Below are positions 1 to 5,034 of a stretch of 5,058 nt of DNA, piece after piece (the stretch's first letter is position 1; every line of letters starts with the position of its first letter). The DNA comes from JAQVQN01 sp964557205 (lineage in GTDB: Bacteria; Verrucomicrobiota; Kiritimatiellia; RFP12; UBA1067): positions 1-5,058 of the forward strand of contig CAZKZI010000178.1 in the NCBI GenBank assembly GCA_964557205.1, given 5' to 3'. The notes under the pieces were generated by a model. That model did no database searches. It was not told the origin of the DNA and worked only from the letters and a program-made list of their open reading frames with translations. The position numbers and the translations under genes were made by a program.

Positions 1-11
1 ATCGTCCATTT

Positions 12-428
12 TCATATTGCTTTAATGCAACCGTGACACGTCCCAAGATAGACCCTCTGCAGGGTCTGGACTTGGCCCACTTCGCGGACTTTTTTGGGGA
101 ACGGACCGTTGTAGTTTTTCCCAGGTTCGATATCGGTAATACTCTCGCACTTTGTGCATAAAAAATGGTCATGCGCTTCAAGCCCGCCGTCAAAACGGAA
201 ACGGCGAGTCGGCAGGGCAAGTTTAACGAGCAGCCTCTTGCTGGCGAATAGATGTAATGTGCGATAGACCGTGTCAAGCGAAAGCGAAGGGATTACCTGA
301 TGAACCTCCTGGTAAACCATATCGGCATCGGGATGATCTTTCCGTTTCCACAGGCAATTCAAGATCACGGCTCTTGGGTGGGTCGCAGCCAATCCGAATT
401 GATTCAGCGTTCGCCTAATTTTTGTCAT
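12..428 (-). CDS. Fur-family transcriptional regulator, PerR-like (peroxide/metal sensing)
   Basis: This is a 138-residue cytoplasmic, DNA-binding metalloregulator with an N-terminal winged helix (about residues 1-75; recognition-helix motif DTVYRTL) and a C-terminal metal/dimer domain. Counting from H32 in the HPDAD motif, the candidate regulatory ligands are H32, D80, H86, H88 and D99. The structural zinc cysteines are C91xxC94 and C131xxC134. These nine residues have exactly the spacing of H37, D85, H91, H93, D104, C96, C99, C136 and C139 in B. subtilis PerR. The Asp at the D104 position is the residue linked to peroxide sensing in that family. The ATG at 428 is preferred because the Fur fold begins right there. 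A TTG at 464 would add 12 residues of no family character, and neither start has a clear ribosome site. A 19-bp inverted repeat just upstream suggests autoregulation. Family membership is certain. Peroxide rather than iron or zinc sensing is inferred from residues only. Confidence 0.93.
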   Translation of the reverse strand: MTKIRRTLNQFGLAATHPRAVILNCLWKRKDHPDADMVYQEVHQVIPSLSLDTVYRTLHLFASKRLLVKLALPTRRFRFDGGLEAHDHFLCTKCESITDIEPGKNYNGPFPKKVREVGQVQTLQRVYLGTCHGCIKAI

Positions 429-468
429 ACGCACAGAGTTACATATTAAATACCGCCCCGTCAAGCAG

Positions 469-487
469 TTTAGGAAAAAATCCTAAA
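469..487. promoter_or_regulatory. Candidate Fur/PerR-type operator (19-bp inverted repeat)
   Basis: Two perfect 7-bp arms, TTTAGGA and TCCTAAA, flank an A5 centre, giving a 19-bp palindrome centred about 50 bp upstream of the regulator's ATG. The length fits operators of Fur-family dimers, but the sequence is not the B. subtilis Per box or the E. coli Fur box. A possible minus-strand -10 (TTTAAT, plus coordinates 445-450) would place this site over the -35 region, which suits autorepression. Binding by the adjacent regulator is inference. Confidence 0.55.
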
Positions 488-492
488 GAGCC

Positions 493-588
493 TGCGATCT
501 GGACGGATTGACAAAGTAAATTAATCCCCCGTGGATCGAAAGAGGCGCATTAAATCTGCCAAGACAAAATAGGTGTCAACAGATCGCA
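493..588. repeat. 9-bp inverted repeat with 78-bp spacer
   Basis: TGCGATCTG at 493-501 is repeated in inverted orientation as CAGATCGCA at 580-588. Each copy, read in its own direction, is followed by TTGACA: at 508-513 on the plus strand after 6 nt, and at 579-574 on the minus strand directly. A 9-bp match can arise by chance in a region this size, so significance is uncertain. Confidence 0.35.
549..579 (-). promoter_or_regulatory. Possible sigma70-type promoter reading toward the Fur-family gene
   Basis: On the minus strand a perfect TTGACA (579-574) is followed after 19 bp by TTTAAT (554-549), which matches TATAAT at five of six positions. The spacer is 2 bp longer than optimal. If used, transcription would start about 115 nt upstream of the regulator ATG, with the 469-487 palindrome inside the leader. 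This is a weak alternative to a promoter overlapping the palindrome. Confidence 0.25.
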
Positions 589-657
589 AGTATTTTCAGG
601 GGTGTGTTCTCTGTACTACTATCATTCATTTGGTAGAAGCGCGGTTGTCGATCAAAG

Positions 658-688
658 GGATGCGGGTCAACAAAGTTGAACCGCATCC
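658..688. repeat. Strong stem-loop downstream of the oxidoreductase gene
   Basis: GGATGCGGGTCAAC (658-671) pairs with GTTGAACCGCATCC (675-688) at 13 of 14 positions around an AAA loop. The only mismatch is G666/A680. It lies about 55 bp beyond the stop codon of the minus-strand oxidoreductase gene, where a transcription terminator or mRNA 3'-end stabiliser would sit. On that strand the stem is followed only by CCTTTG rather than a long T tract, so it is not a textbook intrinsic terminator. A dispersed REP-like palindrome is an alternative. Confidence 0.6.
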
Positions 689-743
689 GGTCGAGAGGAA
701 GGCAACACCTTGCTGTTTATCACTGTTCCTTGGCTGTAAGGCA

Positions 744-1937
744 CTAAAGTTCAGGTATGGGAGGGATAATCAGCGGCATCCATTTTTGCGGCGCTGGCTG
801 GTCTTCTTCGGGCGTGGCTGTGTTTTGCAGCACCGCGTCGACGAAGGCCACCGCGCGCAAACCTTCATCAACAGTCATGAAGCTTTCCTCGGCGATGTTT
901 TCGAGGCGCGCGGTTTTGCCGTCAGTCAGAACCTTGGCGAAAGCGGAATAAGCGTCGGATAAAGCCGCTATGTAGGCGGCATTACGGCCGTAAGGCTCTG
1001 GCGCATGGACATCGGAACAGCCTTCAGCTATGCCGCCGATATGGACGGTTTGGTTGTTGTCCAAGCCGCGGGCGATCAGCCGGTTTGGCTCGCTCTGAGC
1101 CCAGACGAGCGCACCTTTGTCCCCGAAAATCTCGATGGTGAGTCCGTTCGAGTGGCCGGTCGCGATCTGGCTGGTGAGAAAAACGCCGCGGGCGCCGTTG
1201 TCGAATCGGACCAGCACATTGCAATCGTCGTCAAGGATGCGTCCGGCGATAGTCGGGCGCGTGTCGGCGCAAAGTTCTGTGACCGTCAAGTCGGAAAGCC
1301 ACTCGGTGAGGTGAAAACAGTGGGTGCCGAGATCAGCCAGGCATCCGGCCGGACCGCACCGGCGAGGGTCGGCCCGCCACCCGGCCTGCTTGTTGCCGGC
1401 AGTCTCTAGCCGTTGCGCCATCCAGCCGAGCTGGAAGCTGGCCTGTATCTTTCTGACGTTGCCTACGGTCTTGCCCGCTTTAATCAGCTCTTTGGCTTTT
1501 TGCAGCATCGGATAGCTTTTGTATACCATGGCGATGCCGTAATTCAGGCCGCTATCGCGTAGTTTACGTGTGAGGTTGAGCGCCTCGTCCATATTGCAGG
1601 TATAGGGTTTCTCGCTGAAAATCGAAAAACCGGCATCGATCGAGGACATTGCTACAGGATAGTGCATGGCGTTGGGAGCCAACACGGTGACGAAGTCCAT
1701 ACGCTCATCTTTGGGCAGCGATGCTTCGCGTCGGAACATGTCGCGGTAGGTGCCGTATACGCGGCGCGCGGGCATTTCAAGCGCCTTGCCGGTGGTGAAG
1801 GAACTTTGCCGGGAGGAGCCGAAAGCTCCGCAGACCAGTTCCATGCCGTTGCAGGCCTCGATAGCCGCGCGGTGTATCACGCCCATAAAAGAGTCTGCGC
1901 TGCCGCCGACCATGCCCACACGTATTCCTTTGCTCAC
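744..1937 (-). CDS. Gfo/Idh/MocA-family NAD(P)-dependent oxidoreductase
   Basis: This is a 397-residue cytoplasmic dehydrogenase, a usual length for the long branch of the family, acting on an unidentified sugar, inositol or sugar-derived alcohol. The N-terminal Rossmann domain (about 1-130) opens with GMVGGSADSFMG (8-19), a variant of the dinucleotide-binding loop in which the third Gly of the common GGG is Ser13. The family's catalytic lysine is K110 in SEKP (108-111). The C-terminal alpha/beta domain carries DLGTHCFHL (202-210), whose D202 and H206 match the usual active-site D-x-G-x-H. The stretch from KQAGWRADP through LDDDCNVLVRF resembles one family branch beginning GMVGGGPGAFIG. The start is GTG, chosen because the Rossmann strand begins six residues later and AGGAAGG lies upstream. 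The gene stands alone: its nearest same-strand neighbour ends 107 bp upstream. Substrate cannot be read from sequence. Confidence 0.94.
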   Translation of the reverse strand: MSKGIRVGMVGGSADSFMGVIHRAAIEACNGMELVCGAFGSSRQSSFTTGKALEMPARRVYGTYRDMFRREASLPKDERMDFVTVLAPNAMHYPVAMSSIDAGFSIFSEKPYTCNMDEALNLTRKLRDSGLNYGIAMVYKSYPMLQKAKELIKAGKTVGNVRKIQASFQLGWMAQRLETAGNKQAGWRADPRRCGPAGCLADLGTHCFHLTEWLSDLTVTELCADTRPTIAGRILDDDCNVLVRFDNGARGVFLTSQIATGHSNGLTIEIFGDKGALVWAQSEPNRLIARGLDNNQTVHIGGIAEGCSDVHAPEPYGRNAAYIAALSDAYSAFAKVLTDGKTARLENIAEESFMTVDEGLRAVAFVDAVLQNTATPEEDQPAPQKWMPLIIPPIPEL

Positions 1938-1949
1938 TTATGCACCCAA

Positions 1950-1956
1950 CCTTCCT
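1950..1956 (-). promoter_or_regulatory. Ribosome binding site for the GTG start of the oxidoreductase
   Basis: On the minus strand AGGAAGG lies 12 nt before the GTG at 1937. The spacing is somewhat long, but no other in-frame start lies between them, and a TTG inside this stretch hits a stop after three codons. It therefore supports GTG as the start. Confidence 0.5.
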
Positions 1957-1997
1957 GAAATTCTGAAAAAACCTAAAACAGATCACATTATGAAGAG

Positions 1998-2027
1998 ATG
2001 ATAACCCATTACGAAAAAACCAGGCAA
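1998..2027 (-). promoter_or_regulatory. Candidate sigma70-type promoter for the oxidoreductase gene
   Basis: The minus strand shows TTGCCT (2027-2022) as a possible -35, an 18-bp spacer, and TATCAT (2003-1998), which matches TATAAT at five of six positions. The surrounding 1938-2044 gap is AT-rich with several T runs. A second possible -10, CATAAT (1992-1987), lies slightly downstream. The assignment rests on consensus matching only. Confidence 0.35.
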
Positions 2028-2044
2028 CAAAAAAACGCTAATTT

Positions 2045-2854
2045 TCAAAGTTCTGCCAAAGCAAGTATGCCCCATGCGGTTTCAAGGATTCGCCGTCTAT
2101 GATCCGGTGCGTCCCAATATCCGCCGCCGGTCAGATCGCGTCTTTGCGAGCCTAATAAAAAAATGGCTGTTTCCGAACGCCAGTCAAGGCGGATGTCGCC
2201 GAGCGTGAGCAGTGCTTCTCCGGCCCGGTTGATGGTTTTCGCCGCGCGACATATCGCGCGGTTTCCGCAAGGGAACGGCGGCCAATTATTGGCGATTTGC
2301 CGCAGGCTCACTTTAATGGTTTGGTGTGGTTCGGCAGCCGTGTGCAATCCGGCCGCAGCGGTGGCCAAATGCCACAGCTCCTCGGCTTCGGGCTTTGCCG
2401 GGCAGACGTCTGTTGTGGATTTGGCTTTGGCGATCAGGGACGAAAACAGATTTGAGCGTACAGACGATTCGGGAAGCGTAAGCGATAAGGCCAGCAGGCG
2501 TAGGGCATGCGTCTCCAGGTCGGCGATCTGGAGGTCGGCCGTGTTTTTGAGCCAGAGTGCGGCTCGTGTCTGATTGTCAGAGTACTTCTGATGCCGCGAT
2601 ACGCACATTGCGGTCAGGGCGACAGACGTGACCCCGACGTTATTCGAAACGCCCCATGAGCCCTGCGGGTTCTGTTTCGATGCCAGCCAGTCACTCGCTA
2701 GGCGGATGGCGTTGACGACCTCGTTGCGGGAAGAGAGGTCAATCGCTGCGCCTGGCAGGCGTATCTGGTCAACAGGAGTCTGCGCCGCCGCTTGGAGCGC
2801 CAGCGCCCAAAACAGTGACAGTCCGGTATTCGAAATGGACATACGGGCATTCAT
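2045..2854 (-). CDS. Exported prenyltransferase/squalene-cyclase-repeat (alpha/alpha toroid) protein, short
   Basis: This 269-residue protein of unknown function has a probable signal peptide (1-24: hydrophobic GLSLFWALALQAAA, with an A-x-A site before Q25). The mature part shows alpha-helical repeats like those of squalene-hopene cyclases, protein prenyltransferases and complement-type thioester proteins. The clearest are at 49-85 (DWLASKQNPQGSWG followed by TSVALTAM) and 226-269 (FLLGSQRRDLTGGGYWD followed by ETAWGILALAEL). The repeats between are degenerate. Full cyclases exceed 600 residues and need a DxDD acid motif, which is absent, so cyclase activity is unlikely. A periplasmic or envelope binding role is a guess. 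The ATG at 2854 is preferred because GGAAAG lies 7 nt upstream on the coding strand, while the ATG at 2842 has no such site. It is divergent from the COG2426 gene and shares its promoter region. Confidence 0.8.
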   Translation of the reverse strand: MNARMSISNTGLSLFWALALQAAAQTPVDQIRLPGAAIDLSSRNEVVNAIRLASDWLASKQNPQGSWGVSNNVGVTSVALTAMCVSRHQKYSDNQTRAALWLKNTADLQIADLETHALRLLALSLTLPESSVRSNLFSSLIAKAKSTTDVCPAKPEAEELWHLATAAAGLHTAAEPHQTIKVSLRQIANNWPPFPCGNRAICRAAKTINRAGEALLTLGDIRLDWRSETAIFLLGSQRRDLTGGGYWDAPDHRRRILETAWGILALAEL

Positions 2855-2918
2855 GGTCTATCTTTCCACTTTCATTTGTGCCTGATAGTATAAACCAACG
2901 GCGTGTTAAAGGAAAGCT
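2855..2918. promoter_or_regulatory. Divergent promoter region
   Basis: These 64 bp must drive the toroid-repeat gene leftward and the COG2426/PP-loop pair rightward. The same AT block serves as a candidate -10 on both strands: TATACT on the minus strand (2892-2887) and TATAAA on the plus strand (2889-2894). Neither has a convincing -35 at 16-18 bp, which could mean activator dependence or simply weak promoters. Overlap of the two -10 elements would make simultaneous firing mutually exclusive. Confidence 0.45.
2909..2916 (+). promoter_or_regulatory. Ribosome binding site for the COG2426 gene
   Basis: AAGGAAAG contains AGGA (2910-2913), 5 nt before GTG at 2919, 8 nt before GTG at 2922 and 14 nt before ATG at 2928. 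The spacing favours one of the GTG codons over the ATG, so the longest form was kept. Confidence 0.5.
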
Positions 2919-3461
2919 GTGGTGTTGATGGGAGTTATAACGGCCATTGTTTTTTTAGCATTTTGCACTTTTCTGCCTGGGCTAGAGGCTCGCGCGTCAG
3001 TGCCGCTCGCTTTTTTCCATCGTGATATCCGAGCGGCATTGGGATTGCCGCTCGCGCTGGGCATCTGTCTGGGGTGCAACCTGTTTGTAGGTGTGGCTAC
3101 CTATTGGATCATGGGGCCGGTGGTGCAGGCGTTACGCCGCTGGGGGTGGTTTGATCGTAAAGTGTGGCCCAGATTTGAGCGTACGCGGCAAAAGCTGCAT
3201 CCTTATGTCGAAAAGTACGGGGAGTTGGGGTTGGCTATATTCATCGGTGTGCCCCTGCCTGGAACCGGCGCGTACACTGGGGCTTTCGGCGCCTTTCTGA
3301 TGGGCATGGGCAGGCGGAAATTTTTGCTGGCCAATCTGCTGGGGGTACTGATAGCCTGCACGGCCTTGACCTTGATTTGCCTGATGCTGGATCAGGGCAT
3401 AGTGGCTGAAGACAGCTTGGTCAGGAGAATTTTTCTTAAGGGTGTCACCGCCTATGAATGA
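2919..3461 (+). CDS. COG2426 / 'small multi-drug export' family membrane protein
   Basis: This 180-residue polytopic inner-membrane protein belongs to the family named putative small multi-drug export protein (PF06695), whose transport role is poorly established. Hydrophobic segments lie at about 4-22, 41-66, 103-127 and 134-157. Family signatures are the charged LPGLEARASVPLA near 19-31 (E23, R25) and PLPGTGAYTGAFGAFLMGMG at 112-131, a re-entrant-like Gly/Pro-rich motif typical of the group. Between them is a cytosolic-looking basic stretch (72-97). The length is slightly above the usual 150-170. The start is one of GTG 2919, GTG 2922 or ATG 2928; ribosome-site spacing favours a GTG. Its stop overlaps the next gene's start, so the two are probably translated together. 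Substrate is unknown. Confidence 0.87.
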   Translation: MVLMGVITAIVFLAFCTFLPGLEARASVPLAFFHRDIRAALGLPLALGICLGCNLFVGVATYWIMGPVVQALRRWGWFDRKVWPRFERTRQKLHPYVEKYGELGLAIFIGVPLPGTGAYTGAFGAFLMGMGRRKFLLANLLGVLIACTALTLICLMLDQGIVAEDSLVRRIFLKGVTAYE

Positions 3462-4470
3462 GAATGAGCGACAAGTGGCGCTAACAGAAGCGTTCCGCGG
3501 CCGCGGCATGAGTCTTTTTTCAGGCGGGCTTGACAGCCAGTTGTCTGTTTGTGTTTTGCGGGAGCAGGGTGTACATGTTGAGGCAGTTCTGTTCACGAGC
3601 CCGTTTTTCAAAAACGACACGCCTGTAAAAGCGGCAGAAGCTTTACAGGTAAAGCTGCATGTGCTGGACTTTTCCGAAGACATCCTGTCGCTCATGGCTC
3701 ATCCGCCGCACGGTTTCGGCGGAGCGCTAAACCCTTGCATCGATTGCCATGCCCTGATGGTCCGGCGCGCGGGCGAGCTGATGGTTAAGCTGGGTTTTGA
3801 TTTTGTCGCCAGCGGCGAAGTGCTCAACCAGCGTCCGATGTCGCAAAACAGGCGGTCGCTTGAGACGGTTGAGATGGACTCCATGCTTAAAGGGCGTCTG
3901 TTGCGTCCTTTGAGCGCGTTGCTGCTCGCCCCCACGATACCTGAGATCGAGGGGCTGGTTGACCGTGAGCGTTTGCTTGGCTTTAACGGGCGTTCACGTA
4001 AACCGCAGATGGAGTTGGCGACCCGTTACGGTCTGCGGGAATACCCGTCGCCGGCCGGAGGGTGCCTGCTGACAGAGAGCGGCTTTTGCCGCAAGCTTGC
4101 GGATTTGAAGGATCAGGAGGGGCTTTCTTGCTTGCGTCTGGTGTGGCTGCTGCGGATAGGGCGTCATTTCCGGCTGCCCGGTGGCGCTAAGTGTGTGGTC
4201 GGGCGGGATGCGCGCGATAACGCGGAGTTAAAGAAGATGCGCGGAGAGGCGGATGTCCTGTTGCACACGGTTGATGTGCCGGGCCCGACCGTGCTTGTTC
4301 CTGGCGGAGCGGCGGCAGAAGACATTGGGCTTGCCGCAGAACTGTGTGCCGCATACGGCGACCGTGCGGAAAGGGAGGCAATCACCGTCCGGATCGAGGG
4401 AAAGGGGTATGCGGAGCACCGTGTGGTGGCGTTGCGGCCGAGGGTGTACTTTGCGGACTGGATGCTGTAA
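3454..4470 (+). CDS. ThiI/MnmA-like PP-loop ATPase fused to NFACT-R (DUF814) domain; probable tRNA thiolation enzyme
   Basis: The 338-residue cytoplasmic protein has an N-terminal PP-loop ATP pyrophosphatase domain (about 15-215). It includes the pyrophosphate loop SGGLDS (23-28), then NPCIDCH (93-99; compare the NPC-x-x-C region of MnmA), SGEVLNQRP (120-128) and PAGGCLL (200-206). The C-terminal part (about 230-338) has the NFACT-R hallmarks GRDARDNAEL (250-259) and H271 followed by VDVPGPTVLV. In known relatives the PP-loop domain adenylates a tRNA uridine for sulfur transfer, and NFACT-R is an RNA-binding domain seen fused to such enzymes. There is no THUMP or rhodanese domain. C95, C98 and C204 could be catalytic or bind an iron-sulfur cluster; this is inference. 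ATG 3454 is chosen (weak AAGGG upstream) and overlaps the preceding stop by 8 nt. GTG 3442 would add four residues. The modified position (s4U8 or s2U34) cannot be decided from sequence. Confidence 0.88.
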   Translation: MNENERQVALTEAFRGRGMSLFSGGLDSQLSVCVLREQGVHVEAVLFTSPFFKNDTPVKAAEALQVKLHVLDFSEDILSLMAHPPHGFGGALNPCIDCHALMVRRAGELMVKLGFDFVASGEVLNQRPMSQNRRSLETVEMDSMLKGRLLRPLSALLLAPTIPEIEGLVDRERLLGFNGRSRKPQMELATRYGLREYPSPAGGCLLTESGFCRKLADLKDQEGLSCLRLVWLLRIGRHFRLPGGAKCVVGRDARDNAELKKMRGEADVLLHTVDVPGPTVLVPGGAAAEDIGLAAELCAAYGDRAEREAITVRIEGKGYAEHRVVALRPRVYFADWML

Positions 4471-4484
4471 CGGCGAAGAGGGGT

Positions 4485-4973
4485 TCATCCGCCTTTGAAC
4501 AGCTTAAAAAGCAGGGCGCCGATAATCAGGATCATCAATACGATAACCGAACCCCAGATTTTGTTGGAATTCGATTTCTTGGAGAACTCCTTGGGCGTCT
4601 CAAGGGTGCGGTTCTGGCTGATTACGATAGTCGTTCGCGGGATCTGGTCGGTATCCTTAATGGCTTTGTTTTCGGAAGGCGGCACGTCTTCGCCCTCGAT
4701 CATGACCGGGATCTCCCCGACCAAGATGATGTCATTGCGACAAAGACTCTGTTTCTTGACAGGGCTGTTGTTGACTCTGGTGCCGTTGGTTGAATCCAGA
4801 TCTCTAATCAGTAATCCGCCATCTAGCTTTTCAATCTGACAGTGCGCACCGGAAACTGATCCGTCTGGCAAAGACAAATCGTTATCTTCCCTGCGTCCAA
4901 TACTGGTCACAGGTTTATCCAGATTTATGCGTTGTCCCTTTGAAGGACCGTCAAGTACTATCAGACATGCCAT
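4485..4973 (-). CDS. FHA-domain protein with C-terminal membrane anchor
   Basis: The 162-residue protein has a forkhead-associated domain (about 1-95), which binds phosphothreonine peptides. Key residues are visible: G26-R27, S41, H44 (SGAH, where many members have SRxH) and STNGT (61-65, N63). A polar Thr/Ser-rich linker follows (about 96-138, with TTIVIS and TLETP). One strong transmembrane helix (about 139-158) then ends in a short KLFKGG tail. With no signal peptide, it is probably tail-anchored with the FHA domain in the cytoplasm, recruiting partners phosphorylated by a Ser/Thr kinase not in this window. The ATG at 4973 begins the first FHA strand (MACLIVLDGPSKG), so the start is firm, although only a GGGG stretch serves as ribosome site. 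It converges on the PP-loop gene with a 14-bp gap. The specific pathway is unknown. Confidence 0.92.
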   Translation of the reverse strand: MACLIVLDGPSKGQRINLDKPVTSIGRREDNDLSLPDGSVSGAHCQIEKLDGGLLIRDLDSTNGTRVNNSPVKKQSLCRNDIILVGEIPVMIEGEDVPPSENKAIKDTDQIPRTTIVISQNRTLETPKEFSKKSNSNKIWGSVIVLMILIIGALLFKLFKGG

Positions 4974-5004
4974 TTAAAAAACCCCAAACAAAATAAACGG
5001 TTAT

Positions 5005-5034
5005 AATTTAGAATATGTTCGGTCGGTAAGTCAA
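5005..5034 (-). promoter_or_regulatory. Candidate promoter of the FHA gene
   Basis: On the minus strand TTGACT (5034-5029, five of six to consensus) is followed after 18 bp by TAAATT (5010-5005, four of six). This lies about 32 bp upstream of the ATG in an AT-rich leader. The call rests on consensus and position only. Confidence 0.35.

Larger units (their letters stand above)
429..743. other. Intergenic region without a convincing gene
   Basis: This 315-bp stretch separates the regulator start from the 3' end of the oxidoreductase gene. I find no protein gene in it. The one longer plus-strand reading frame (from 573) has no ribosome site, no recognisable domain, and runs antisense into the oxidoreductase. 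The region holds the 469-487 palindrome, a 9-bp inverted repeat (493-501 and 580-588), TTGACA hexamers on both strands, and the 658-688 stem-loop. A small RNA is possible but nothing specific supports one. Confidence 0.6.

Noticed and set aside
573..962. Plus-strand 129-codon reading frame beginning in the intergenic region
   Set aside because: It has no ribosome site or recognisable domain, its composition looks non-coding, and more than half of it is antisense to the well-supported oxidoreductase gene.
1005..1409. Plus-strand 134-codon reading frame
   Set aside because: It is the complement of the Gfo/Idh/MocA gene, whose motifs establish the minus strand as coding.
2029..2035. T run on the minus strand just past the toroid-repeat gene, as an intrinsic terminator
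   Set aside because: The bases before the T run form no stable stem, so the run alone does not support a terminator.
2163..2573. Plus-strand 136-codon reading frame opposite the toroid-repeat gene
   Set aside because: It shows no family features, whereas the opposite strand has a signal peptide and clear repeats.
3132..3695. Minus-strand 187-codon reading frame
   Set aside because: It spans two overlapping, well-supported plus-strand genes and resembles no protein family.
4471..4494. Possible bidirectional terminator between the convergent genes
   Set aside because: Only a 4-bp GGCG/CGCC stem with a 14-nt loop is visible, and there is no T tract on either side.
4344..4793. Plus-strand 149-codon reading frame bridging the PP-loop and FHA genes
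   Set aside because: It lies in a shadow frame of one gene and antisense to the other, with no domain or ribosome site.
5001..5015. Per-box-like TTATAAT upstream of the FHA gene
   Set aside because: Only the left half matches the Per-box consensus; the right half matches two of seven positions, as expected in AT-rich DNA.
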